Positions 1 through 15,000 of a stretch of 64,000 nt of DNA are shown piece after piece (positions within the stretch are counted from its first letter, which is position 1; the number at the start of each line of letters is the position of its first letter). The notes beneath the pieces are model-generated. The model had not been told where the DNA came from, did no database searches, and saw only the letters and a program-made list of their open reading frames with translations. The stretch spans positions 43,851,124 through 43,915,123 of the forward strand of contig NC_089226.1 of the NCBI RefSeq assembly GCF_963924675.1. The letters are read 5' to 3'. The translations under genes were made by a program, and so were the position numbers. Source of the stretch: Phocoena phocoena. Taxonomy: Eukaryota; Chordata; Mammalia; Artiodactyla; Phocoenidae.

Positions 1-15
1 CATGATGCATTAAAG
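1..15 (+). CDS. CHORDC1: CHORDC1 exon 2, 3' end
   Basis: The window opens inside this exon. Five codons read HDALK, followed by the donor GTAGGA. They match the end of the CHORD1 stretch that precedes GWSCC. The numbering assumes the 11-exon human structure. Confidence 0.85.
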
Positions 16-3000
16 GTAGGAACTTGATACATTTCAGTCTTTTCACATTTGTATAGTAAACTCAGAGGTATAATACTAAATCTTGAATTTCTCATTTTTT
101 TTTCCTCAGCTTGTGACTCTCTGCTTTCTTAATGACCATTTTGGGGTGCTTTGAGCAAGTGCTCCACTAAAGGCAAAGAGAACAGTAGATGGTGATCTTA
201 AGGGCTTTTCCAGTTATAAAATTGTTACTTTTATCCCAATTCTCACTTTCAGTGCCCCTCATTTCTTCGCTTTGAGGGGAAATGAAAGCAATTGTAGAAG
301 CCATAACACTTCTTAATCTTTCAATATATCAGGCAGGTGCTGTTTAATAAGAGCAGCCCTGAATTTTAGGGAACATTATTATAAATACTTAACAGTGCCA
401 CTCTTGGGACAGACATGAAAGTTTAGAGTACTACTGTACAGAAAAGAGATGCCACCTGTTTTCCTTGATGTTCTGTAGATTTAGAGAAATAATAGAATAT
501 TGTTTGATCAGGTTTTTTTGTGTTGGGTTTATTGATCTTTTAAAATTGATGATAATGTGGTACATTTTCCCTTGTATATCTCAAAAGAAACTGTTGCAGT
601 GTGGCTGCCATGGTTTTAGGTATTCTTAGGAACATAAACAGTCCTATGTGTTTATATATTATCGATGCCCTTTGAATTTCTAATTTTACCTTTCAGGGAG
701 CAGTTGGACCTTACTGGTTTTTAACTCTTAGCTACATATAAACAATGGTACAAGCAGATAGCAAGTTTATGTTAATATGGTTAGTTCTGAGTGAGAAAAA
801 CAGAACAAACGTTCAGTAGGGCAAATTATGATCTGACTCTTCCTTACATCTTTTTAGCCTCTTTACAAGCTTTTATGGGGATGGAAACTGGTTCTGTGGG
901 AATACTTATTTTTGCTGGGGTTGAGGGGATTTTATCTTTCCTAAATTGCCATTTATTCTGTGTTTGCTTTTCTTGTTTTACTTTGTTTTCCTATGATGTT
1001 TTCCTCCTGTCTCCTAACCATGGGCATACTTCACTTCTCAGATTTGGCTTCCTGTTTTCTCTCATTCAGCTCATTCATTGTTGTCCTTAATTTATTCTTG
1101 TCACCTCTATGCCAGTGACTTATGCAACATATTTTCATTTATCTGTGTCATTGGCAAGCACAGACGAGTTCTGAAGTGACCCCTTATTCCAAAAATAGCC
1201 TGCCTTTCAAGTTTGCTGCTGCTAGTAATGATGTCACTAACTTTCTAGTCATTTAGTCCATTGCTCCTCCTTTTACTACCCAACTGTTAATTACTCTGAT
1301 TAATTATACTTACTGATTTTACTTTGAAGTGTTTCTCTTTCTCTACTCCGATTCTACTGTTTATTATTGTCTCTATAAACATTTGAAGACTTAGATTTTC
1401 CAAGCCTACTGAATTCCACAGCCCAGTAGATTTCAGGGAAAATACATAAATCAGTATGGTGTCTACTGTTGTCAGTTTTCTATTGAATCAAGTGAGAAGT
1501 TAAACATTGCATTAACAGAAAAAAATCTATTTTAATATTTAAATTAGAAAAGGCATATTCAGGGAAAAGAGCAGTCCTTAAGAAAAGACAGTTTGCAATC
1601 TTATGCTTACATACTTTAATTACCTTTTCACATTTTACTGAGGACTACCATAGATCTCAGATCGGCAGTTGGGAACAATCTATGTCATGAATGTATCCCA
1701 GTATTCCCAGAATACGTAATTCTTCATATAGAATTGAGACTGTAAAGCTTTTTTCATATAGAATAACTTTACTGGTGACAATATTATCTATATTAGTTAA
1801 ACCTTATATTTAATTTTGTAATAATTAGTAATTTTTGATCTATATTTCAGTTCAGAGTAAAAGAGAATTAAATTTCAGAATAAAGGAAAATATGAATTGT
1901 AGACTATTTAACATATTCCTTTTAAAAAACTTTAAGGGCATATTGTGAAAAAAGTCACTACCAAATTCTTCATGCGTTCATTGAGAAAAACAGTGAGGCC
2001 CAGATGGATATGTGCAAAGCTGACTCTTAGTCCGAATTTGAGACATCCCAAGCTTTGAGACTGGTGCATTTTTATTTCCTTATTCTTTGTACTACATTGG
2101 AATTCTAGGTGATAACTTAAAACCATTTATTGTTTAGCTGCTTGATACTTCGTTCAGAAATCTCATACGGCATTACAGTTTCTATATTTGTATGCTTCTA
2201 GCTGAAAAGATCATTTAACCTTGAAAGATCTAACAATGCTTAAGCTACTACATGAATTAATGTTTTTCTGAAAATAGAATGCTTATTGTTGAGGAACAAC
2301 AATGCTGAGTTTGTTTAGAAACTGAATTATTATAATTATTATCTCTAACTTAATGGATTTTTAAAGTAAAGCACTTCACTTACTCCCTAGATCCTTTAAA
2401 ATAGTTTTTAGAAATTATAGATTGCTTTTCTTCTAAAAATCAAGTACTATTCTTGAAAACAAGCAATTTCTGTTTCCATATTTCAAGGTGCTTCCTTTCA
2501 TGATGGGTCACAGCACAAACCACTTTTAATATTGGTTAATTCATTTTTTAAGTCAAAAACTAATCATTTCACTTGATTAGGTGAATTATTTATAACACTT
2601 AAAAATTATAAAACTATGTGTATACAGGTTACTTCGGGATTCAAGGAGATAAATCCAAATAGAGTGTTTTAGTGGGTTGTGGTTCTCATACAAATAGAGT
2701 TTTCATTTTTTTTTCCCTCTTATGTTTCTTAGGGTTGGTCTTGCTGTAAGAGAAGAACAACTGATTTTTCTGATTTTTTAAGCATTGCAGTAAGTATTAA
2801 TGGGTTTCTTTTCCCCTAGATTATCTCCCAAAAAGTACATATTATGGGGAGCTCCAGAGTTGAGGAGTCTGATTTTGGGCATCTATTGACTAGTCCCTGT
2901 TAACTCACACATAGTACCTTTCTTTTACTCACCTCCCTTCTATGGCATTTAAAATAAGGAATTTATCTGGTTTTGAGATTAAAGTTTCAAGATATTAATT

Positions 3001-6000
3001 AACCACTTGTCAGTTTAGGGTTTTGTTTGTTTGTTTTCTTTTTGTGGTACGCAGGCCTCTCACTGTTGTGGCCTCTCCCGTTGAGGAGCACAGGCTCCGG
3101 ACGTGCAGGCTCAGCGGCCATGGCTCACGGGCCCATCCGCTCTGCACCATGTGGGATCCTCCCAGACCGGGACATGAACCCGTGTCCCCTGCATCGGCAG
3201 GCAGACCCCCAACCACTGCGCCACCAGGGAAGCCCTAGGTTTATTTTTAATAGCAGCCTTTTTTTTTTTTTATTTCTAGTGTACTTTGTTCCTTTATATA
3301 CATCAAAATTACAGCCTAGAATTTTTTCTTACAGCTTATTATTTTTCCTCTAGCTTTTTATTTATTTATTTTTTATTGAAGTATAGTTGATTTACAATGT
3401 GTTAGTTTCAGAGGTACAGCAGAGTGACTCAGTTATATATATACCTATTCTTTTTCAGATTCTTTTCCATTATAGGTTATTACAAGATATTAAATATAGT
3501 TCCCTGTGCTATACAGTAGGTTCTTGTTGTTTGATGTTAGTAGTCTTAAAAGACCATCAAAAAGAAGGAACACAACAATTTAAAGCGTTTTCAGTTAGGA
3601 ACAGTAAATTTTTATCATATCTAAGATACCATAGAGATGCACTGTTATTTTGTGTACCCTTAAGAAAGAAATCTAAAGTTGTTAATTAAATGACATACGA
3701 TTTACCTTATGATTTCAGGGATGTTAAAATGTATGTATAACTCAATGGAATATAGAAAAGGTAGCTAGCATTTATTGAATGTTTACCACCTGCCAGATAT
3801 GGGAAGTATTCTATTGTTTTATTTAATCCTCTCAAAAAAGATCTGAATGCCATTGCCTCCATTTTACTGATGAGGAAACTGACTTTAGAAAGCCATAATT
3901 CAAAAAGACACATGTACCCCAGTGTTCCTTGCAGCACTATTTACAATAGCCAGGACATGGAAGCAACCTAAATGTCCATCAACAGAGGAATGGATAAAGA
4001 AGATGTGGTACATATATACAATGGAATATTACTCAGCCATAAAAAGGAGCAAAATTGGGTCATTTGTAGAGACATGGATAGACCTAGAGACTGTCATACA
4101 GAGTGAAGTAAGAAAAACAAATATCATATATTAACACATATATGTGGAATCTCAAAAAATTAGTATAGATGATTTTATTTACAAAGCAGAAATAGAGACA
4201 CAGACATAGAGAACAAACGAATGGCTACCAAGGGGGATAGAGGGGGGATGGGATGAATTGGGAGATTGAGATTGACATATATACACTGTTGATGCTATGT
4301 ATAAAATAGATAACTAATGAAAACCTACTGTATATCACAGGGAACTCTATTCAGTGCTCTGTGGTGACCTAAATGAGAAGGGAATCCAAAAAAGAGGGAT
4401 TATATGTATATGTATAGCTGACTCACTTTGCTGTACAGTATAAACTAATTCAATATTGTAAAGCAACTATACTCCAATTAAAAAATAAGTAATTAAAAAT
4501 AATTTTAAAAATAATAAAGTTTTTGGAGCCATGTATGTCTCTCTCTATATATGAACTCTTTTGGAATTTGAGATCTGTTGAAATCAACTACCCTTGTTGT
4601 TAATAGAAGTAAAACATTTAAACTTAATTTCTCTGTAAAATGATTATGCCTTATTCTTTGTGATTTAGAAAGAAATAAAGTTTTAACTGGTGGTTTCAAA
4701 AAAAAAAAAGATTAACTAACTTGCTTGAGGTTATATAGGTAGGTAGTAGGAGAACTGAGACTCAAATTGGGGCCCTTTTATATAAATAACTTGTAGAATT
4801 CTCTGTGTGAGATCTCCAGAATTTGTTTTCTGTAAACAAGTTTATGCTGCACCTTTATAGAATAAGTATAGTAGATATTTATTAAGTGTAATTTAAAGGC
4901 CTGGTTTTTTTTGTTGTTGTTGTTTGTTGGCGGTACGCGGGCCTCTCACTGCTGTAGCCTCTTCCGTTGTGGAGCACAGGCTCCGGACGCGCAGGCCCAG
5001 CAGCCATGGCTCACGGACCCAGCCGCTCCGCGGCATGTGGGATCTTCCCGGACCGGGGCACGAACCCGTGTCCCCTGCATCGGCAGGCGTACTCTCAACC
5101 ACTGCGCCACCAGGGAAGCCCTAAAGGCCTGTTTTTAATGCATTATTCGCATGTAAGAACTCATTTACAAATATATTAAGTTTAGAGTTCTATTTTTAGT
5201 TTCTTAAAATAAGTCAGTGTGTTAAAAGTGGAGAAAACATGCCCTTGAATTTATTAATAAAGAATTGAACAATAGTATTTCTGTCATGGCATGTGAAGTA
5301 GATGATAGGCTAACTCTCAGTGAATGAATACCTCTCACCAACAGGGCTGTACGAAAGGAAGGCATAATAGTGAGAAGCCACCCGAGCCAGTGAAACCTGA
5401 AGTCAAGACTACTGAGAAGAAAGAACTATCTGAATTGAAACCCAAATTTCAGGAGCACATCATTCAAGCCCCTAAACCAATAGAAGCAATAAAAAGGCCA
5501 AGGTATACTTTATACAGTTGTATACTTTTGTCGCACTTGAATAATAGCATTTGTTCCTGGTATTTCCTCTTCTGATTTTGCGTAATATCATTTGCAGCTA
5601 CTGTGTAGTTCACCCACTTTTGAACCACTTGGTTTTCTCTTAGATAATACCTTTCATTTCTATTCCCTTGAGGGCATATACACAGTAGAACTGCAGTACA
5701 GATTTGTTCACTGTGTACTCAGTTATGCTAAGGGCGGGGGAGCCACACATCTTTCTTGTGCCTTGGTGTGTATCTTTTTCACGGTGGCATAGTGGAATTC
5801 TGTAAAAGAATCGGCCTTGTCAGGGAATCAGTTTGAGTTGAAAAAGAACTTAGAGGCTTTCCTTTCCAATCTACCACTGTTTCTTAAATAATTTCTAGAA
5901 CATTCTTGATAGAAAAATATTTAATTTCAAATAATTCTATTGAAGAAGAATTTACTTCTATTTTAAAGCAATTCATTTTAGTGTTACTCAGTATTTAACT

Positions 6001-9000
6001 TTTCCTTGTATTGAGTCAAATTCTGTTTCTTTCATTTGTCCATATTTTGCCACTTAGAACAAGCCTAGTCACTCATCTTTTAACAGTTTGCCTAAAAACT
6101 GTTAATCTCATTACTGATCAATTTTTAATGTATTCAATTTACATGGCATATTTGTTAAAGTACCTTTAAAATAGCTTTTGGTCATTTTGCAGTAGAATTA
6201 CACAGGTACTTCATACTCACCTCCTGATCCACTAGAGACTATTTTACAATCTCACACATGCATGTTGGGTACACCAGGTCTTCTTCATATTGCAGTTGAG
6301 TGTTGAATTGTTTTAGAACCAAAATACAGGACTTAAAAAAACAGATGGTTTTTGGCCTCAAACATGGCCTTTGTTGATATTTTTATTCACACTGCGGACT
6401 CATGATTTTCCCAGCTTTTTTTTTATTGATCTTATGTAAATAAATTTATAGCATCTTGAATTATACCCGACCAAGATAAGAACCCAACGAGACTTTCTGA
6501 TGTTTATTTTGTTTTTTTAACCAAATTACTTAGGATGATTTTATTCTATATCCAGCTTATTCATATCATGAGAAATTTTATCAAATGCCTTACAGGCTGA
6601 TTTGCCAGTGGGAAAAAAATGTCAGAAAAAGCCAAGAATTTTGGCATGGCTCATTATTAAATATTATAGTGGAGTCTACTATAATTGACAGGATGAGTTA
6701 ATTTTTTTTTAAATTATGGACTACTAATTTCACTTAAGAGAAAGTGAGAGAAATTAAATATTTTATCGTAAATTCATTAGATAGTATTGTAGAGACAGAG
6801 GATATAGGTTTTTGTGTACTTTGTTAGTGCCTCCTATATCAGTAGGTTTTTCATTAAGGATGTAGCATGAATAACCTAGGATTTTCAGTTTTGTTGTTAC
6901 ATTTATTAATATTCTTAATACTTATTGAGTGCCTTAACCAGATTGTACATATAACACTAAACCATTGTGAAATGTTAGGGACATTGTTGTTACTGTTTTT
7001 TTAACCCTACTAAAACTGCCTTGTGATATAACCGTATCTGAATTTATAGGTGCATATACTAGTGTCCACATAAAGTGAACTATCTCTACCAGTAGGGATA
7101 TGGATTCACTTAGTACCTATTTATTGCCCATTACATGCTCAGTGTTTTGCTTAGGCATGGAATGTAAAGGTACTTCGCAGTCCCTTCCTTGGAGTTGCTC
7201 ATCTTAACAAATTTGTATTCTTACTCTTTACTTCCTTCCCATTAGCCCTACTGATTAATAATTTAATGTGTTGACAATAGCATGATTATTTGATATTTAA
7301 TATCAGAACTTTTTCTGCTAAGACTTAGAAATGTAGCAGTATTAATAGCAGTTATTGTAAAATACTTTTTAAAGAGAAAACCTTGATTGACAAGGCATTT
7401 GGCGTATCGTAAGTAGAGCCTTAAGTATATTTTTAGTACAAAGAAATATTTTGATACATCAGTAATGGTAATAAAGTTTCCAAATTCTCCAGCCCGGATG
7501 AACCAATGACAAATTTGGAATTAAAAATATCTGCCTCCCTAAAACAAGCACTTGATAAACTTAAACTATCATCGGGGAATGAAGAAAATAAGAAAGGTAA
7601 GATTTTGTTTTGTATTTTGTAATTTTTTCTGTTCAATTAACCAATTATCTAAAAGAGATAGGAGCAGTGTAGTTTACTGTATGTAAATGCGAAAAAGTAG
7701 TACATTGTACATTGTAGTATATTTGTAGAGACGTGGATGGACCTAGAGACTGTCATACAGAGTGAAGTAAGTCAGAAAGAGAAAAACAAATATCGTATAT
7801 TAACGCGTATATTTGGAATCTAGAAAAAGGTACAGATGAACTTATTTGCAGGGTGGGAATAGAGACGCAGACGTAGGGAATGGACGTGTAGACTCAGACG
7901 GAGATGGGGGATGAATTGGGAGATTGGGATTGGCATATGTCCACTGCCATGTGTAAAACAGATAGCTAGTGGGAACCTGCTGTATAGCGTAGGGAGCTCA
8001 GCTTGGTTTGAGGGGGGCGGGAGGGAGGTCCAAGAGGGAGGGGATATATGTATATATACAGCTGGTTCTCTTCATTGTACAACGGAAACTAACACAATAT
8101 TGTAAAGCAATTATACCCCAATTAAAAAAAAAGAAGGAGTATGTTGTAGTAAAGAACTTATTTTTGATTTTGGTTTCCTGAATACTGGTAAAACCACAAA
8201 ATGAATATGTGGATTATTCATTTTGTCTTTAATAAAAATGAGAACCTGTTAATTAAAAATTTTTTCTTCTATTACTCATTACTTTTTAACAGTGAGTTAA
8301 AATTTTTTGATGGTTGTAAATGTTTCATTGTGCGTGATATAAAATATATTCAGTATTCTCTGACCTACACCTGGTATCTGGGGGAAAAAGTAACCCTTTC
8401 ATGATTTCTCTTTTACATAAGGTTAAGTTATTGGATATAGTCTTGCATTGTAGAATAGAAATGTGTCATGTCATATATCAGTTTGGGGATATAGGCAAGA
8501 CTTACTCATGATAGTTGGTTTCTTATTAGCTTTTAAGTGTATTACATGAAAGGTCACACAGAAAACTTAGTTATCTAAAATCATTTTAAAAATCAGGTTT
8601 TTTTGTATTTAGATTATTTTATTAAATACTTGTGTTATAGAATAGTTTACTTTTTAAGAATAGCACTACAGTAAACTTGTATTTTAATGTTTCTATTTTG
8701 GTTTTTTTCTTTGTTGTAGAAGAAGACAGTGATGAAATTAAGATTGGAACCTCATGTAAAAATGGAGGGTGTTCAAAGGTATATACTGTAAAATTTGTTT
8801 GTGTCATGGAAGTAAATTTTTAATTTTGAGAAAAGAGAGTAATTGACTTAATTAGACAAACATTTGGGTGTCTTTTATGTGTTGGGCACTATTCCATGGA
8901 GCAGGGCTATTAACATGGATAAGAGACTATCTCTAAGGAGCACCGTGTCTAATAGATCATGGGAATAAATAGTTCTAATTCAGTCAGCATTTACTGAACA

Positions 9001-12000
9001 CTTACTATGTGCCAGACATTGTTTTAGGGGCTGGGAATATAGTATTAAATAAAGCAAAATCTCTCTTCTTATGGAGCTGATATTCTAATTTTGGGGGAAG
9101 GATAACAAGTTTTTAAATGCTGTGAATTTAGGTAGACTTGAAGAAAATTAAGCAGACAAGGCGATAGAGTAAAAGTATTTAAGTGCACTTGTCAGGGAAG
9201 TCCTTTCTGATATGGTGACACTAAATCAGAATTCTGAATAATGTAGCAGATGAGTTATGTAAACCGTGGAGTAGATGTGGGAGTAGTATGTGTAGAGGCA
9301 TTAGAGCTTGGCTACTCGAGAAATCATGAGAAAGGTCAGTGGGGGCTTGATAAGTGTGCGAAAGTAGGGAGTATGAGAGGCAGGCAAGATTATGGAGGTC
9401 CGTCCTTATAAGCTACAGTGAGGGGTTTGGGCTTTATTCTAAGTGTAATAGGAAGCCATTGTCTGTTTAAGGAGGGGCTTTGAAAAAGATGTCTTTGGCT
9501 GATAAGTGGCAAATTTAATGGGGCAGGAGTGGAATCGGGAAGGAAAACCAGCTAGGGTGCTACTCTGGAGACCAGGCATTAGGATATGTTTTTGAGAAGT
9601 GGTTAAATGTAGGATGTATTCAGACATCTCAGTGAGGCTTCTTTCTGCCTACTCAATATAATATTACACACCCTGCAACATTCCATACTCTCCTTTTTTC
9701 TCCACAGCACTTACCACCTTATTACACACTACTTGTTTTACATATTTATTTTGCTTATACTCTATCCCATCTAACTTTCCCTTCCCTTCCCCTTTTGAAC
9801 TAAGGTTTAAAAGGAAAGAATATTATTTGTTTTCTCTTTGCTGTGTCTTGAGTGCTTAGAACAATGCCTGGCACATGACAAACACGTGTGGAATGGATGA
9901 TATTTGGAAGTATTAGCAGGACTTGCTAATAAACTGGAAGTGAAGCATCTAGGTCAGCGGTTCCCAACCTTTTTGGCACCCGGGACTGGTTTCGTGGAAG
10001 ACAATTTTTCCACGGACCGGAGTGGAGGCAGGGGGGATGGTTCAAGCAGTAACATGAGCGATGGGGAGCGGCACGTGAAGCTCCGCTCACTTTCTGCTGT
10101 GCGGCCTGGTTCCTAACAGGCCGCGGGCTGCTACCAGTTCGAGTCCTGGGGATTGGGGACCCCTGATCTAGGTGATTTGTGCACCATTAACTGAGAAGGA
10201 GAAAATGGAGTTAGGGTTGGGGGCAGGTTTGCAGTCTTCCTTCATGTTAAATTTGACGTCACCTTGCTCATTTAGAGATGGAAATATGAATGCATTCACA
10301 TGTGTATAAGGTAGAAGTAGTAGATAAAAGAGAATGATTAATTCTTGGGGGTGAGGGAGATATCGTGCAAGTGGTAGGGTAATGGAGGAAGATCAGAGCA
10401 AAGGTATCCTAGATGAACTTTGAGAAGTGAATGGCAGGTCTATAAATGGACAAAAAGGGAAAGGATATCCCAAGCAGAGGTGATATCAGTAATATACAGA
10501 AAACAAAAAATAGTCAATAACAATGGTACAAAATTTGCTGATGTAAAGTTGAGATTAAAAGAGATAAGTAGGGTCTAGATCCTGAAAGGCTTTTATACTG
10601 CTCAAAACCTTACTTTAGGTCATGCTGGCCATTGAAGAAATTTTTTTTTAAGTTTTTTCATTGAAATATAACATTAAATATATATAAATGTTAATTCTAT
10701 ATAAGCATAAGGGATTTTCACAAAGCAGAGCCCTCCTTATGCTTCCTCTCATTCATTATTTCCTCTCCCAAAGGTAACCACTTTTTTCTATCAACATAGA
10801 TTAGTTTTGCCTACTTCTGAACTTACTGTAAATAGAATCATGGAACAGGTACTCGTGTCTGTCCTCCTTTGCTTAATAAAATGTTGGTTATCTTGGTTTC
10901 ATGTAGCTGTAATTTGTTCATTTTCATTGCTTTAAAACATGCCATTGTCTGAATGTACCAATCAATTTATCCTTTCTACTGTCCTATGAAGTTTTTTGAT
11001 TAATGTTACTGTGAACATTTTTGTGCATGACTTTTAGGATACATGTATACATTTCTTTTAAGTATATGACTAGAAATGGTGTTGCTGGTTCAGAGTGTGT
11101 GTGTGTGTATGTGTGTGTGTGTGTGTATGTATGTTTAGCTTTAATATACTCGCACATAGTTTTACAAAGTGGTTGTATTTACGCTCTTACCAGCAATATA
11201 TTAGGCTGGTTCCTTTTGTTCTACACCTTGGTAACACTTTGTAATATCAGTCTTTTATATTTTAGCCATTCTGGTGGATGTGGAATGTTCCCATTGTGGT
11301 TTTTTTGTTTTTTTGTTTTTGCGGTACGCGGGCCTCTCACTGTTGCGGCCTCTCCCGTTGTGGAGCACAGGCTCTGGACGCGCAGGCCCAGCGGCCATGG
11401 CTCATGGACCCAGCCGCTCCGTGGCATGTGGGATCTTCCCGGACTGGGGCACGAACCCGTGTCCCCTGCATCGGCAGGCGGACTCTCAACCACTACGCCA
11501 CCAGGGAAGCCACCCATTGTGGTTTTAGTTTGCACTTTCCTGATAATGATGTTGACTGCCTTTTTGTATGTTTATGGCCATTTGGATATCCTGTTTTGTG
11601 ACATGTCCAAAATCTTTTTTATCTGTTTTTCTATTAAATTGACATTTTCTTAATGATTTTAGGAATTCTTTATATGTTTTAGCTACAAGTCCTTTGTCTG
11701 AGAGGCTATATACCTTTTCACTGTCTTAATGGCTTTAATGGCTTTTGATAAACAGTCTCTTCAATTTTAATGAAATTCAACTTGTTCATCTTTTCCTTTA
11801 TGACTAGGGCTTTCTGTATCCTATTTAAGATATCTGTTTATTTTAGGGCCATGAGTATTTTCTCATATATAGAGGCACATTTAAATGTGCAGATGACCTG
11901 GAACTGATTATTGTATATGGTGTGAGGTAGATGTAATTAAAGGACTTTAAACAAGAGAATGATACATGTTTTAATTAGGTAGTAGAGTCCAGAAATTGAA

Positions 12001-15000
12001 GGCAGAGAAATTAATTAGAATCTTTGAGCATAGTTTCATTGCCTAAAATCTGCTAGTGATCATGAGGAAGTTTAGCAAATTAAACTGATAGATATTTTTA
12101 AGTCAGATTGACAGGATTTTGTGATAGACTACATGTGGGTAGAGGGTAAAGAGAAACTGAAGAGGACTTACAGAATTTTTGCTTTGAGAGACTGAGTGGA
12201 TATGGTGCCATCAAATAAGATGGGAAGAAGAGTAGGAGGTTTGGGGGGCAGTAGTGATGTAAGTTCAGAATCTAACATACTGAGTTTTGTGTGCCTATGG
12301 AATATCTTCAGGAGGTACACACACCCATAATTTGAATTTACAAAAAGTAAATGTACAGAATTCTATTTTCTCTAACTGTAGGGTGGTTGCTGTAAATACC
12401 AAAATAGACAAAAAATATACTATTGGCTGCATCTATGTTTTATTAACATAACTTTTTGTGAATTCATCTGTAGAGCCTTCATCTACAGCAGCAATGGGGC
12501 CCGGATCTTCCAGACAAACCCTGGATATATATATAGGTCTGCAGCTCATTTTACGCTTCATAGGAAAAAGAAATCATCATCTGGGACTTCCAGAATTGCT
12601 TATTAGATTTTCCATTTTAATTCATAATGTTCACACAGAGTTTACTATGCACATAAATCATCCTATAACTGTATTTCTGATGAGAGTACTAATCTCTTGG
12701 TTTCAATATTGTTCTGTAAATTTATAGAACATACCTGAATGTGTTTGGGTGTGTCCTCATATGCAAAAGTCTGAAAGTATCTGAATACATCCTTTTGCCT
12801 ACTTTTATATTTGCCTTTTTCACAGGGAACTGAGACTTAAGCATATCCAAAAAGGAATCATTTTTCATTCCTTATTGGAATGGCCTGAGGTGAATTTATG
12901 AATGTTCTAGGTAATTGTTATCTCTTGGGCATTTTCATAGTTCATAGAGGTCACCAGTACTTGCAAATACATGTGAAATGTAACATTGAGATGTGAAACT
13001 AATTTTTTTGTCTCTTTTTCTCTTTTAGGCATATCAGGGTCCACAGAGTCTAGAAGAAGTCTGTGTATATCATTCTGGAGTCCCTATTTTCCATGAAGGG
13101 TAACTTATACCAGGCTAATTAAAACTTTATGGTAGATGTTAGAAATGTTAATATGCCTTCAAACATTAAATGCCATGCAGCAATATTAGATATTTTACTT
13201 ACATTGTCATATAATTTTTACAATAACCTAGAAATGTGGGTTTTGTCTTCTTTTTACACATGGGAAAACTGAAACAAAATTACAGTGAAGTGGCCGTTGT
13301 GATTCAAACCTCATGTTTTTTCTGTATTCCCTTCTATTACAGTGTGATACTTTCTGTTTGAGCTGAACAGGTGTTTTTTTGGTTTTTTTTTTTTCTTTGA
13401 AGGACTGTGCTGTGCATTGTAGGACATTTGGAATTTTGGGCCCTGGGACACTAAGACATCAACACTATGGCATCTGAGAAAACCCATACTTTTCCACAGC
13501 TCTCAGTTGAGAGCCTCTCAATATATTATGCTATAGTTTACAGAAACGCAGTACTGTATTGAAATCTTCCACTCTGTTTCCATATCCTTCAGGACGCAAA
13601 CCCAAAGTTTTACTGTAATTTTTGTCTTCCAGTGTTAGGTTTTTCTCAAGTAAATAATAGTGGATTTCACCTACTTTGGGCTTGACCATCTCAGGTTGTG
13701 TAAACAGTTATTTTTAGGTTGTTTGCATGTTCTCACTTTGCTGGTTTATTAAAATACGAACATTTTCTATCTTTGGTCATACCACTTCATGGTAGCTTCA
13801 TGAGGAAACTGGAGTGTAAACTATCAGTGAAAAGCTGATTTTGGATTTTGTGATGGTTTTAAGCATCTTCACTCAGGAACTCCAAAACTGCTATACTAAA
13901 TGGCATTCTGGTTTTAACTTTAGTCTTCTGGTAGTTTTTTAAGGTTTTTGGAGGGGGGAGGGGCGGGGGGTGTTGTTTTGTTTTTAACTTTTGTGTAGTT
14001 GCTTTATAATGTTGTGCCAGTTTCTACTGTACAGCAAAGTGAATCAGCTGTACGTGTACATCTATCCCCTCTTTTTTGGATTTCCTTCCCATTTAGGTCA
14101 CCACAGAGCACTGAGTAGAGTTCCCTGTGCTGTACAGTAGGTTCTCATAGTCTTCTGGCAGTTTTAATTGTTCAGTAATTTAGACACTTGTAAGATACTA
14201 AAGTTACACACTTATTTCTTTTCTGGTTAAGTCAGTTATCACTTAACACTTCTGAACTTGATTGTGAGATTTTATTGCTGAAGTTTTTCTATAATAATTT
14301 ACAGGATGAAATATTGGAGCTGTTGTAGAAGAAAAACTTCTGATTTTAATACATTCTTAGCCCAAGAGGGCTGTACAACAGGGAAACACACGTGGACTAA
14401 AAAGGATGCTGTAAGTAGCATTTTAAAAATAGCTTATTGGAGTGTATTTATCTGAGTCATTTTGAAGAGATTTGAGATTATTCTGTCTTTAGATTTAAAA
14501 AAACTAGTTTTTCTCTTCGTCACACAGTAAAGTTTGATGAGCCTAAAAACTGAAGTTAATCTGAGTCAAGCTCTCTCAAAGCACTGCTCTTTGATCAAAA
14601 TATCCATTATGTATGTTGATGCAAATATGCAGGTTTTTGTGAAATAGTTAAACTAGCCTAAATTGAAGCATGTTTTTCTGTAATTCCATACCTTGTTCCC
14701 AGTTTTTGTTTTTTAAAAATCACTTTTCTGGTCATTTGATGTTATTAATCATTTAGACTTCTGATTCTCTTTTGGCCACTTAACATCATTCAACCATATA
14801 CAGATGTACAAATACTCTTAGTGGCCAAAGAGAAGGATTGCACGCTTGTTTTATTGGGATTGTTTTGAAAGCTACCAGGAAATTTATCAAAAGAGAAGAG
14901 AAAGCATCAGTACCTACTTCCCTAACAGTATTTTAAAAAGACTTGTGTCTGTGTAAATAATCCCCCAAAATCCCATTAAATTATAAGAAGGCAAGCAATT

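Noticed and set aside
5324..5575. Open frame with its own ATG around CHORDC1 exon 4
   Set aside because: The ATG is intronic; only 5345-5502 is exon. The rest is read-through.
9955..10165. GC-rich patch as a CpG island or promoter
   Set aside because: Too short, and fully explained by the hAT-type element with its TSD.
11021..11653. 210-codon open frame on + strand
   Set aside because: It runs from L1 through a (TG)n and an antisense CHR SINE. The protein text is the SINE's, seen again at 16199, 34442 and 52171.
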